Below, one piece after another: positions 33,484-45,339 of a stretch of DNA of 64,000 bases. Position 1 is the first letter of the stretch. Every line of letters starts with the position of its first letter. Below the pieces are notes generated by a model, which saw nothing but the letters and a program-made list of their open reading frames with translations, was not told the DNA's origin and searched no databases. The position numbers were made by a program, and so were the translations under genes. The DNA lies in the NCBI RefSeq assembly GCF_030272615.1, contig NC_081414.1:340546502-340610501 (forward strand). The letters run 5' to 3'. The stretch comes from Cryptomeria japonica (lineage: Eukaryota > Streptophyta > Pinopsida > Cupressales > Cupressaceae).

Positions 33484-34746
33484 TGTTGGGTCTCAAATCA
33501 ACAGATTGGATAGGTTCTAAGGAAATGTTAACTCCTATGATCAAACCCTCCAATTGACTTGGCCAACTTATAGAGTGGACCTATTTGGTTACTAACTCTC
33601 TCACTTTAGGCTCTGCAGGACCTAGGCGGGTATACCTACTCACTAGTTGTTCCTTCAACTAATGCTTTTTATAGTAGATTTAGTGTCTTAATCTGATATC
33701 TCCTAGTCTCAGAATGGCATAAGTTTCTTAAACAGACTGATTTCAGATGTGTGTATTGATCTATGTATCTTACAAAAGTATGTATGTTACACTTTGGCTA
33801 AATTACCTACTATACCTACTCTACTAGTCCTAATGCTTAAAAGTAAAGGGTGATTGGTATGGTTAAAGGGTTTGTTTACAAATGATCAGTGCCTTTCCTC
33901 TTATTTGGGCTATAGAGTCTTATATTTCTTCAGGACTTATTGTGTAAACTTATGAGATAGTTTTTAAACCCACACCCTCTCAGCGAGTCTGTCAGTTATT
34001 GTTTCTTATGAGATATACTTCAATGTCTATATTGTAAACCGCTTGAATGAATTTAACCCTAACTTTAAGAGACCATCCAAGGAAGAAATACAAGGAACAG
34101 TTACAATTCACAAGTAAATCTTTTTCGATCCAAATCTACAATATGAAACACAAAATTTCACTAGAAGAACACAAATAAGCTTATCTCGTTTAGATAATAT
34201 CGCAAGCAACTGCCTTCTAAAAATATGTTAACTCTCAACACATATGAGAAAGAAAATGCAACTAGTTATTTTTGATAAAAAATTTAAAAGTACAAAATTG
34301 CTTCCACCTCTTGTATCTCTATTCTCCCCTCTTTACATTTTACATCACACATATATATGTGGTTGAATGGTTTTGATACCCCTTTGGGTGAAAAGACACC
34401 CCCCTTTTAAATAAAAATAATTCCAAATCCCGAAATTGCCTTAGTTTATGTAATTAATTGTCACTTTACAAGTTGTTTAGGCATATTAGAGGTGTTTTAA
34501 GGCTATTTTATGGGTATATAAAGGATAAATGATCTTTAAATGATGTAAATACCCCCTTTGGTGCTTCACAGTCCATTTTTTATGCCCATTATTGTTTTTA
34601 TGTTATGGTTTCATATTGTGCAACAAATATAAAACATATTACTTGTACCTATTCAATATATATATGTATATATATATTTTGAATTTTTCTTGTTCCTTGT
34701 CTTGGAATCTGGAATTCTAAAAATTGCAAAATTTAGGGTTCAAAGA
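33484..34746 (-). repeat. 3' LTR of E4
   Basis: Direct repeat of 36481-37773, differing by a few per cent by eye. It begins TGTTGGGTCTC. Its inner end reads CAAAGA where the partner has CCAACA. No clear polypurine tract follows on the inner side, so that junction may be rearranged. Confidence 0.9.
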
Positions 34747-35193
34747 GTGGCTCTGTTTGGGGATGTATGCCCCTTGCGGGCATAGCAAGAATTCAAATCT
34801 CTGGTAGAGCAGACCATGTGCCTTATTCATTGACCTATTTTGGTGGCCTCAAGCCCCAAAAACTGAACACTAATTCTTTCCTCTAGCAAACATTTGATTC
34901 TCATCATGAAGTAGTATAAAAAATTTGAAATTAGTGATATCACCTGATTGGTAATTCCTGTCATAAGATGCATCAGCCATCCTTATTTTATAAGGATTCT
35001 TTATTTCACCCGGATTACCATTATCCCCTATTGCATAGGAAATGGTATTTATACTTTTACAAAAGTTTTCTTCTTGTGGCATCCACATATTCTTCATTTC
35101 TATTTTATTGGAATGCTGCATATTATCTAACTGGTACTTCTTTTCACCTTTTATTTTATCTCTATGTGATGTACCTTCCTTTTGTAACTCTCT

Positions 35194-36336
35194 TTATTTT
35201 GTGGTCCTTTTATCACGTGACTTAGTCATATTATTACCCATGTTGTCTTCACACATGTTTGTATTGTCCATACTGTCTGAAATTTTTTCTTCTTCATCAT
35301 ATAAAGAATTTGAGAATACATGAAAATCCTTTTCACACATACCATGGCAGTAGGGAATATGATTTTCCTCTATCACTTCATCACATAAGGGGTTTGAAAA
35401 TATTTGAAATCCATTTTCAAATTCGCATACCTCTTCTTTATCAATTGTATCATCAACATACTCAGGTATGGATTCACTTTCCTCATGACTGGTACAATAT
35501 TCTTCATCAATGTTAGCAACAATTTCTTCAGGTTCTAACTTGGACTCACAAACATCATCAATTGCTTCTTCATTAGATGGGACTTCCAAAGGGATAACTG
35601 ATTCTTCTATATATTCATCTTCATTTGCATCTCTTATGTTGATGTTACTCGTCTCATGCAAATTATGTAGTTTTTTATTCAATTCTTCAAGAATTGAACA
35701 TGCTAATTCCAAATTGTCAGACCCACATTCTCTTATGATCAATTCCTCCAGTATAGCTGAATTAAGTTGTGTATTATCAAGCATTTGAAAATAATTCACC
35801 ATTATTCTGCCAATCAATTTTTCTATAGATTCACCTTCCTTTCTTCTTATGTTGTAGATTGCATTGCCACAATCATAATCCAATTGAATCTGATTTTCGT
35901 ATGGATAACCAATTGAAGGGCTAGTGACTGAAGTGTTGTCCTTGATTACACTATAGAATTCTTCCATGAACCACCACTCAAGTTATTCTCATGATGAGAT
36001 ACTTTGTGGGGGTAACAAGCTGAATGGCTGCTCTACAAAATCCTCCAATGTTAGCACAAACCATTTCATGATCGTTTCTTCTAAGTAGATTCTGAAGGTC
36101 TCAATAAACCAATAAAATGATTTTAGATGCCCAATTGGTGATTCCCTTTCATCTCCATCGAACCTAGGCATATAGATCTTCAACTCACAAGGAAATGCAT
36201 ATGGATACTCAAGGATGTTACCAAAATCCAATGGCTTAAATCTTCCTAGAATATTCTTGTCTCTTTATGGCTGTGGTTGCCACTGTGCATATTTTTCTGA
36301 AGATGCTTCTCCATAAAAATATGGATATTGAAACAT
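35194..36336 (-). pseudogene. E4 gag
   Basis: One frame of 380 codons from Met 36336 (MFQYPYFYGEASSEKYAQWQ). The core MPRFDGDERESPIGHLKSFY, MKWFVLTLEDFVEQPF and IRRKEGESIEKLIGRIMVNY resembles the Gypsy retrotransposon Gag domain. A long acidic C-terminal tail (EEYCTSHEESESIPEYVDD, CEFENGFQIFSN) follows, ending at 35194. Stops occur near 36265, 35989 and 35983, with no frameshift. No zinc knuckle, protease or pol. The acidic tail, Cys-containing and semi-repetitive (FQIFSNPLCDE / FHVFSNSLYDE), is unusual. Confidence 0.75.
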
Positions 36337-36460
36337 ATTGAATGCTAATGATCTTTTTTATTTAATTTTCCTTTTTACAGAGTCACCACCTCTTTCATAG
36401 AGGACATAAGTTATTTATTTCTTCTTAGTTCTCTCCCACAACAGAGTCTTAATAATTCTT

Positions 36461-36477
36461 CCCTAGCAGAGTCGCCA
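36461..36477 (-). other. Primer-binding site of E4
   Basis: TGGCGACTCTGCTAGGG in element orientation, three bases from the LTR end. It resembles a primer site of plant Gypsy elements that I recall as Arg-tRNA-like; the tRNA assignment is not verified. Confidence 0.6.
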
Positions 36478-36480
36478 ATC

Positions 36481-37650
36481 TGTTGGGTCTCAAATCAATA
36501 GATTGGATAGGTTCTAAGGAAATACCAACTCCTATGATCAAACCCTCCAATTGACTTGGCTAGCTTGTAGAGTGAACCTATTTGGTTACTAACTCTCTCA
36601 CTTTAGGCTCTGCAGGACCTAGGCGGATATACCTACTCACTAGTTGTTCCTTTAACTAATGCTTTTTATAGCAGATTTAGTGTCTTAATCTGATATATCC
36701 TAGTCTCAGAATGGCATAAGTTTCTTAAATAGACTGATTTCAGATGTGTGTATTGATCTATGTATCTTACAAAAGTATATATGTTACACTTTGGCTAAAT
36801 TACCTACTATACCTACTCTACTAGTCCTAATGCTTAAAAGTAAAGGGTGATTGCTATGGTTAAAGGGTTTGTTTACAAATGATCAGTACCTTTCCTCTTA
36901 TTTGGGCTACAAAGTCTTATATTTCTTCAAGGGTTATTGTGTAAACTTATGAGATAGTCTTTAAACCCACCCCCTCTTAGCGAGTCTATCAATTATTGTT
37001 TCTTATGAGCTATACTTCAATGTCTATATTGTAAACCGCTTGAATGAATTTAACCCTAACTTTAAGAGACCATCCAAGGAAGAAATATAGGGATCAATTA
37101 CAATTCACAAGTAATTCTTTTTTGATCCAAATCTACAATATGAAACACAAAATTTCACTGGAAGAACACAAATAACCTTGTCTCCTTTAGATAATATCAC
37201 AAGCAACTACCTTCTGAAAATATGTTAACTCTCAACACATATGAGAAAGAAAATGCAACTGGTTATTTTTGATAAAAAATTAAAAAGTACAAAATTGCCT
37301 CCACCTCTTGTATCTCTATTCTCCCCTCTTTACATTTTACATCACACATATATATGTGGTTGAATGGTTTTGATACCCCTTTGGGTGAAAAGACACCCCC
37401 CTTTTAAATAAAAATAATTCCAAATCCCAAAATTGCCTTAGTTTATGTAATTAATTGTCACTTAACAAGTTGTTTAGGCATATTAGAGGTGTTTTAAGGC
37501 TATTTTATGGGTATACAAAGGATAAATGGTCTTTAAATGATGTAAATACCCCCTTTGGTGCTTCACAGTCCATTTTTTATGCCCATTATTGGTTTTATGT
37601 TATGGTTTCATATTGTGCAACAAATATAAAACATATTACTTGTACCTATT

Positions 37651-37704
<54 letters not shown>

Positions 37705-37773
37705 TTAGAATTTTTCTTGTTCCTTGTTTTGGAATCTGGATTTCTAAAAATTGCAAAATTTAGGGTTCCAACA
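36481..37773 (-). repeat. 5' LTR of E4 with expanded AT microsatellite
   Basis: 1293 bp, TGTTGGGTCTC...TTCCAACA, flank CCATT. It contains an (AT)n tract at about 37652-37703 that is only about half as long in the partner LTR (34660-34678), so the microsatellite length has changed since insertion. Confidence 0.92.
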
Positions 37774-37778
37774 CCATT

Positions 37779-40700
37779 GTTGACCATAGAGACCTTGTAC
37801 CGGTCAATGAAAGAGAAGTTGTAGCGGTAGTGTTTTGTTTGGAAGAAAGGGATGCGGGACTTGTCAAACTGATATTCCTTAACCCCTGAAAGTGTTGTAT
37901 GTTTTCTAGGGTCCTCTGTGTGCTCTTGGATTAGGGGAACCTATCCTATACCTATATCGAGATCTCTACATCAATATCCCTTCGAAAGATAGCTCCAGAA
38001 GAATTGGATGAACTTGAACTGTGTGAGGCCCTACCTCGACCCATCCTATCTTTTCAGTAATTTTCATGTGGGAACTATTATGGATGCTTTATTTTTATGC
38101 ATTATGGATATGGAACTATATATGATCCCACCAATTTGATAACATTGATATATATAATGATGCTTCATTTCTATGCTTTGTGATATAGAATTTTATATGA
38201 TCCTAGAATACGGTAACATTGAGATGATGTATGTCATTATCTGATTTGCAAGACTTTATTATGATGCTAGAAATATGTTTGCATATTTTATAAATGGATT
38301 AATCTATGAGGATTATGATGAATTGCTTATGTGAATTGCTTTGATATGTGGCAATTATATTATATAATGTCAATCCTATGCAGAATGATTGTATTGTATT
38401 CTTAATTATGTGTTTTATATTATATGAGGCAATCGGAAAGTACTAATGTTTAAATTGAGATGCACAAGAAATTATCCAGGTGATCATGGAAATATTATGG
38501 AGAATCAAGCCTAGGCCTATGTGCATTCATAAAACCAAGGGTTGTCTATTTGGAGAGACAACACCCCGTATGTATTGTATTTTATTCATAAACATAAAAT
38601 GTTGCATGAGTGTAAATTGTATTTATTAAATTGATTAAATCATTCGAAGGACAATTTCCATGTGTGTATTTGTGAATTGGAATTATTTTGTAGTGTCACT
38701 TGACACATATGTTGTATGTGGTGTTGGCAATTGTCATGTCACCTTTTTGGAGAGTTTTATTTTTGGTTAATTATTTTATCTCCTAATTATCCTTGAAGGA
38801 ACCAAGAAATCTAGGTTAGTGAGCCACAAGGACGGTCAACTCAGAGTTGACCTGTAGGTTAACTTTAGGTGGACTTTCTAAGGGTTAAATCAACTCCTAG
38901 AGTCAATTTTAGAGAATTTTTATTAGGCCTCATGGGGTTACTATGGGTGAAGGCCAAATTTGGCCATGTGTCTTTCCTCTAGGGCTTGTTTAACCACTCA
39001 GAAAAGTGGTTTTCCCAATATGGACGAATTCCATCTATAGGAGTGCCATCCTTGGTAAGATAACCTTCCTGATAGGTGTAATCCCTCTTCCCCATTTGAT
39101 TCCCCTTCTCTAGGTGCCTTGGTTAGGGAGGGTGTAAGACCTAGGGAAGACAAACCAATGGGAGTCCCTCACTCTATCCAAGAGGTTGGAAGGAGTGAGA
39201 GAAGTCTTCTTAGGCTAGGGATTGAAGCTTAGTGAGCTAATCACCCACTTTCCATCTTTGGAGATCTAGCAATTTTGGAAAAGAACAGTTTTGGAATAGA
39301 ATTTTTTTTGGCTAGGTGTTGGAGGAAAGAATTGTGGAATTGGGTTGCTCTTCCTCAAACTAATTCTAGCAAACCTTTTGGGCAGATTCAAGGTTGGTTC
39401 ATCATCTTCCTTGCATGTTGAATATTTATGTTTAAAAGATTGCTTCTATGTAAATGTTGTTTTCTTGTATTTCCTTTGTGAAAATATTATGTAATCTTCC
39501 TTTTTATTTCTTGTATGCATTTTCCTATGATTTGGGAGTATCCAAGGCCTTCTACTCTTGGGGGTGGAAGGAGTTTGACAGCCTTAGAGTGAGAGGCTCT
39601 CATTATGAGAGTGATCTCAAGGGTTTGTTTATGTGACCCTTGCTACATATCCTTGTTTATGCATTTGGGGGTCATAAGGGGAGAAAGTATGGCATGTATG
39701 CCTTGGGGGCATGAGGATGTGGGGTTTATCAACTTATGTTGCATTCTTAGTTGCCATGAGATGGCTTGTAATCCACCATTCTTGTAGTCTCCTCAAGGTA
39801 TTTGGTCCACTTCCACCCTTGTAAAACATCACATTTTGTGATGAAGTTTAGCCTTGGATGGGAATGTGTTTGTTGTGTTATGTTTTCCCCTTGTTTGTTT
39901 GTGTTTGCTTGTGTGTAACCTTTCTAGGAATTGGTTCTCCAAGCTCGGGGGTGGCTTCTAGTAAGCCTAGGCTGGGAGGTGAGCACCCCATGGTCACAAC
40001 CCTAAATTTTAAATGTAGGTTGCTTGGAAAGGAAGGCTAGGAGATGTAGAATTATTTAGTTGCAGATAGACTGAATAGGAAAAACAATATTGTATTTTGT
40101 AACAAAAATGTAAATAAGGAGATTATGTTGTTTTTTGTAATTCTGCATAAAGGAATGTATTATTTTAGTTAAGTCCTCATCCTTTAGGGATGAGAGGCTA
40201 GTGGGGTATCTCACCCATTTGTAAAGTTGACAATATTGTATTTTGAGTATTCTTTAAAGAAAAGTATTATTTTGATAAGTTGTTATTGCAAATTAAATTA
40301 TTTATTTATGTGTTAAGTTTCTATAGTATGAGTTAAATCTATTGCTTTTATTCTTGACAATAAAGAAAGGCATTTTTATCATTTTATGCTAATTGTAAAT
40401 ATTAGAAAGGAATGGAGTACAAAAACATTAAAGATAGTAGGCTAGAAATGATCTCTTAGTCCCTTTTTATTTATCTCCAAGTGTAAATATAGCAAAATAG
40501 ATTTTAGTATGGGCATTAATGTTGTATTTAACTTGGTAAAGTAGTTTTAAATGAAATTCTAGCTATATTAATGTTGCTATAACTTAATTGCTTCTTTCAT
40601 TTATTTAGAAAAATAATAATGCAGAGAATGAGGGTAGACAAATTAATTTTATTCTATACTAGAACCTGCCTTATGTGTTAGTAAACAACGGTTTACTCAT

Positions 40701-41089
40701 AAAAGAGAAAAATATTATGTTCACAGTTAGTTAGCCCTAAAATGCTTGATGTCATTAAATCACTGTCATGATAGCCATTGCTGCCTTTAAAAAAAAAAAA
40801 ACATACAGATTTAACCTTAGGCAATAAAACTAAAGTATATTCTCTATGCTAGGTTTATTTAGTAAAGAAAAGGGTTAGCTTTTATGATTGATATCAAATA
40901 TAAGACAAAGATTAAACCTATTGTATGCAAAAATATTTATGCCTAAATTTTAATGAATAAATGAACTATAAGAAATATTTAACATGCTGCTCTTTTATTT
41001 ACTGTCATTATTTTATTAATACCTGCAAGTTCGTTTAAAGAGAAAAAGGAAAAATATACTCATATTGAATCTAACCCTAAAATATCTTT

Positions 41090-41090
<1 letters not shown>
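37779..41090. other. Unassigned AT-rich sequence right of E4
   Basis: About 3.3 kb with no gene or motif that I can support. 37779-38060 contains protein-like stretches (a frame with PEELDELELCEALPRP near 38000) that may be old retroelement coding sequence. The rest has short frames and T-rich runs only. The first part should be the continuation of E0 interrupted by E4. Confidence 0.4.
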
Positions 41091-41123
<33 letters not shown>

Positions 41124-41190
41124 TAAGATAAATATAAATATTTAAATATAAACATATACAATATATATATATATATATATATATATAGTA
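41091..41190. repeat. Two (AT)n microsatellites
   Basis: TATATATA runs at about 41092-41121 and 41160-41188, separated by an AT-rich spacer, directly upstream of an A15 run and the GC-rich palindrome array. Confidence 0.95.
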
Positions 41191-41264
41191 TATACATTTT
41201 TTAAATAAAAAAAAAAAAAAGAAATCGGGGGCGGCGAGGGGGGGGGGTGGGGGGTTTGGCTGAG

Positions 41265-41437
41265 CCACTGTGTTTACACACAGTGGGGATGGCGCGGGGG
41301 TGCCACCACTATGTGTAGACATAGTGGATGGCCTGCGCTACCGCCACTTTGTGTAGACACAGTGGAAGGTCCGTGCGGCCACCACTGTGCTACACACAGT
41401 GGGTGGCGCTGCCCGCCACTTTGTGTATGCACAGTGG
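41265..41437. repeat. Array of five near-identical palindromes, period 34-41 bp
   Basis: Each unit starts CCACT and ends AGTGG around a 4-5 base loop: 41265-41286, 41306-41327, 41344-41365, 41382-41402 and 41416-41437. Unit 1 has perfect 9-bp arms (CCACTGTGT / ACACAGTGG). Unit 2 also has perfect arms (CCACTATGT / ACATAGTGG), with both sides changed together. Units 3 and 5 have one and two mismatches, and unit 4 has 8-bp arms. The spacers are GC-rich (GGCGCGGGGG, GGCCTGCGC) and differ. The array follows a G-run (41235-41254) in otherwise AT-rich DNA. No gene or element is recognised around it. Confidence 0.9.
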
Positions 41438-41575
41438 TGTCTGGGGGAGCCCTGCGCCACCACCTCCATCTCTCCAAAACCTCCTGCCCCTCCATGGCCA
41501 CCGCCATGCCCTAACTTAGCCCTGTACCTGCACACTCAAACACACACACCACGAAACACAAAAAAATACAATATA

Positions 41576-41698
41576 TTAAACCCTAGCCCATTTCGGGTTA
41601 GGGTATAGGAAAACAGAAAAAGAAAAGAATGAGAAAGGGTTTTTAATAAAGAAAAAAGGGGGGAAATGCAACCCTAATCCAATTTCGGGTTAGGGTTA
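41576..41698. repeat. Two inverted ACCCTA...TTAGGGT motifs
   Basis: AACCCTAGCCCATTTCGGG plus TTAGGGT at about 41579-41604, and AACCCTAATCCAATTTCGGG plus TTAGGGTT at about 41670-41697. Each is an imperfect palindrome around TTTCGGG. They resemble telomere repeats only in the heptamer; there is no tandem run. Confidence 0.7.
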
Positions 41699-42495
41699 GC
41701 ATTTTAATAATAAGGGCATTCTAGTTCTTAATATAATTTGTTTATTTTAAACTTAGGGTTGCATGTAAATTTGGGGGGGGGGGAGATTTGAATTGAGTTT
41801 TTTAAATTATAACTAATATTTAAGGTTATTTAATAGTTGAATTATAATATTTCATGGACATAGTTCATCCTTTTTATTAAAAGAATTAAATTTTAATATA
41901 ATCTATTTCTATAATTTTAAAATGGAGGATTAATGTTATTTACATTAGTCCCATAGTTAATGTAATTTATTCAGCTAGGGAAATTATATAGTTATTTAAT
42001 ATATTCGATTATATATAGACATTAAGGTTAAAATTGGAAAAAAAATAAAAAATTGAAGATTATTAATTATTTTTATGAATTCTTAGTCCTTGAGGCCAGT
42101 GTTGGCCAGATTAATTATATTGTCAAATTTAAAGGTTTAGGGAAATTAAAATTGACTTTAGCATAATATCGGATTTAGTTGACCAATGACATTGTAGAAT
42201 TTCGAACCCTTATCAGTTAGATTTAAATAACGAACTGGCATGTGTTCCAATTAATTAATTTTGAAATTAAGATAATTGAACTAACTAACTAAATTGCGAT
42301 ATTAAATAATCTCCACTAAATAAAGTCACTCATTTGAGTTGGTTAATTAATCCAACCTTAGAAAACAATTTTATTTACATCCTAGTTAAGACAAACTCTA
42401 TTGAATTCATTTTAATGTAGGATATGTTATGAGTTTATGTTGTTCAAAAAAATTTGTTGTTCCGTGTTTTTTTGCCCAAAAGTTTGGGCACGACA
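41699..42495 (-). repeat. Start of an unidentified LTR (minus orientation)
   Basis: AT-rich sequence that on the minus strand begins TGTCGTGCCC at 42495, exactly where the Copia leader of E7 breaks off. TGCCCAAA/TTTGGGCA forms a perfect 8-bp inverted repeat at 42473-42490, next to the end. A TG start at a clean break suggests an LTR inserted into E7. The other end, length and family are not determined. Confidence 0.4.
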
Positions 42496-43748
42496 AACTG
42501 TTAGTCACCTTAGGATCTTCCTCAAGTGGTTAAGCTTTCTGTAGAGAGGACCAAAGCTCTGATACCAATTGTTAGAGAATTTAGATAAGCAGAAGACAAC
42601 TGAGAGGGGAGGTGAATCAGTTGTCACAGATTACAAGAACCATTAGGAATTTAAACTTTAATATTGGAACCCAAAACATTAATACTGGGATAGCAGATAA
42701 ACCAATTAAGCATAAACAATAATGACAAAATAAAGTCCATTCACATAACACCAATATTTATACATAGAAAACTCAGTAAAGGGAAAAACTAGGGTGGGAA
42801 GCCTACCCATAGTTAGATAATACTTCTGTAGTAAGTATGTGAATTATAATTGAGGGGTCTGCACTTCCAAGAAGGCCAACAACTTAGAGCACACTTCTCA
42901 TCACAAAAGGAGCCTAACTGACTATATATAAATCCAGACTACAATCCGGAGAAGTGTTGAACTGCAAAAGATAGCATCTCCTATGCCAAAGTACAATTCT
43001 GATTAAGCTCAATACCGAAGGACTAAATCCTCTTACATAAACCCAATTTGATCTTCAATGATCGACCAACTCCTCTACCTGAATGATATTACATTTATTC
43101 ACACATTACATTCCTTGACCATGACCTCTTACATTAACCATGATGATCTACATTGAGATCTTACATCTATTTATACAAAACCCTCAACCATAAACAACCA
43201 AGTCGGCCACCAGACAATAAACCAATTACATAATTACAAACCATGTTGGCCTTAGACCAAACAAATAATATCAACATATAAGACATTCCTGGAAATACAT
43301 CAATAGGTCATATCCACATGTTACATTAAAGTCGGTCCATAACCTAGATCAACCAAGACCAAGTATAGGTCCATATGCCACAACAATGATCTCTAACTGC
43401 CAAGTCTCGAACAAGATCACCAAAAATATCCTAAAACTCCACCAGAAGCTGCACCAACACCACTTATGCAATTCATCAAAGATCTCCATCAAAAGCTCTA
43501 CCGGTGAAACCTTCACCAAAACTAGAAACCAATCTTCTAAGCAAGCAAAATAGGATCCAATCTCTAGAGCAAAACCAACTAACCAAATATTAGTATAAGT
43601 ATCATGAACAAGCCAATTCCATCACAAGACTATACCACTCAACCTATTGAGACTAGAAGGGTGCTAGTAAATCATCCAAACAACTAGTTTTGGCATGAAT
43701 GACAAAACATGAATACAACACATAATCAATTCCACCAAATGGCCAACA
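42496..43748 (-). mobile_element. E7: Copia 5' LTR with leader, truncated
   Basis: The LTR at 42570-43748 (1179 bp) has element-sense ends TGTTGGCCATTT...CTCTAACA. A two-base spacer and the exact primer site TGGTATCAGAGC (42556-42567) follow, then a leader ending near the expected gag start. The leader matches that of E6 (GGTCCTCTCTGTAG..., 47534-47575). It is cut at 42495 by the sequence to the left. The LTR is related to those of E6 and E9. Confidence 0.85.
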
Positions 43749-44659
43749 AGCTATTGGTAATTATTCTAATGTGCTTGCTAGTGTTTCCTAATCATGTCCT
43801 ATTTTTTTTGGTGATCCACATTGATCATTGTGCAAGTTTTTGGTGGTTTCCATCATCTGATGATGATTTTTCATTTTATGTAGTATTTCTTATGGTGTAG
43901 CATGTTGCGGTTGATCTTGGCATGATTTTTGGTGGATGTGATCATTTGGGAATTTGAATTAGGTCCATGCTATGTAATGCAAATCATTATAATGATCTAG
44001 TGGTTGATATTTGTATCATGCAATATAATTTTGTGAGTTAAGGGTTAGGGTTTAGCTGACCTTGTTATCAAGGTTGGTGAACTATATATATAGGTGAGTT
44101 ATTCACTTAGTTTTGGTGTCGGTATTGTGTCTGCATTATCAGAGAGAGTTGAATGTGTGAAGAATAAATTTATCATTCAATGAAGTGTTGAGGTGATATT
44201 GGTGTTTCAGGATAGATAATTGTGCCTAATCGAAATTGTCATCAAGCATTTGTAGATGTTGCATTTTAGTTCATTTCTTTTGGATTGTAGTCTGAATCAT
44301 ATTGTAAGTCAGTGAGACTTCCCTTAGGGTTGTAGCCTTCTGAGAAAATACCTTTTGAGTAGTGAGATCTAGGTAGTGTGCTTGGATGCATGTGCATTTC
44401 CCATTGTAATATTTTCACATACTACTGCAAAGTATCATCTTACTATAGGTAGGTTCCCACCATGGTTTTTCCCTTAACCAAGTTTTCCACATCAAAAGTC
44501 TTGGTGCTGTGTGTTGTGTTGTTAGTCTCCTTATCTACTTATTGTTGTATTTTATCGGTTTATGTTTTAGAGTTTAATTTCTAGATCTAGTGAAGATTTA
44601 TTCACCCCCCCCTCTTAGTCTTCCTTCTTGATAGCTACTAATAGTTATTGTCTCGAACA
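43749..44659 (+). repeat. E8: Copia-type LTR remnant, plus orientation
   Basis: Contains a TATA box (CTATATATATAGG near 44080), the 'gtagtcagtgagac'-type R-region text shared with E6, and the U5 motif TTCACCCCCCCCTCTTAG at 44601-44619. It ends GAACA at 44659. No primer site follows, so it is a solo or 3' LTR. Its 5' limit is obscured by E7. Confidence 0.6.
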
Positions 44660-45330
44660 TATAAAATAATTATTTATGAAGTGAATGATCAAGGATTTTT
44701 AACTTTGCCCCAACAAGTTCTGGTGTTCATCTTGTTTTCTGCTTCTCTTCAAGGAAGAGATTAAACTGCTTTAGTAGGATGAAGAATAATGTCTTATGCA
44801 TGTAGGATTGTCAAGTATGATTTCAAGAGAAACTATGATAATGGGTATTGATGTAATGCATTGATGCTTAGATTTCACTAGTTGCAGTTCAAACTATTTG
44901 GGTGTAAAGTTACATAGTGAAAATAGACTTTGCTACCCAGATAAAGGCACTAGTTATGTGTTTATGCTTAGTTTTTAGAACCTTTTATTTCTTGAAATCT
45001 CTTTTATTTTCAATTTATAGGAGTAGGTTAGGGTAGAAACTCATCCCAAATGCTGAGTTGAAGTTCAAAATCCAAGATTGTAGCCAAATATAAGTTTCAT
45101 ACACTTTCCTTGGCACATTCACATTGGGATATCTACTGAAACTTGTAATGCCATGAGTTTGGAGGTCATAGGTTATTTAGGCATTATTTAGGTGCACTTG
45201 CCTTGGTCTCATAGAGCCAAAAGTGCTGGAGATTTCACTCTTATGATTGAATCTCGTTCATTGGCCAAATCCAACCTTGAACCTATTGATAAGAAAGTGG
45301 CTAAATATTTAGGGTTTGGGGATTTGTTGA
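44660..45330. other. Unassigned sequence
   Basis: About 670 bases without a recognisable gene or repeat boundary. A stretch near 45090-45300 may be decayed retroelement coding sequence (TIGIST-like and SLAKSNLEP-like in one frame), too weak to assign. Confidence 0.3.
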
Positions 45331-45339
45331 TTTGGGAAT

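Larger units (their letters stand above)
33484..37773 (-). mobile_element. E4: short LTR element encoding only gag
   Basis: 4290 bp with 1.26-1.29-kb LTRs and a perfect duplication CCATT (33479-33483 and 37774-37778). The 1.7-kb interior encodes a Gag on the minus strand and nothing else. The primer site is next to the right LTR. The layout matches the described TR-GAG class of non-autonomous plant elements. The primer site differs from the Copia group and resembles those of Gypsy elements. Confidence 0.9.

Noticed and set aside
37455-37763. Reading frame in the right LTR of E4
   Set aside because: It consists of LTR sequence and an AT microsatellite translated as an Ile/Tyr run, and the partner LTR copy does not conserve it.
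41265-41437. CRISPR-like array
   Set aside because: Regular palindromic repeats with variable spacers look similar, but the repeats are too diverged, spacers are 13-19 bases, and the window is plant nuclear DNA with no cas genes.
41274-41507. Overlapping frames on both strands with repeated TQSGG or CVDTV words
   Set aside because: They are translations of the palindrome array; both strands stay open because the region is GC-rich and repetitive.
41576-41698. Interstitial telomere sequence
   Set aside because: TTAGGGT appears only once per motif, as part of short inverted repeats, with no tandem heptamers.
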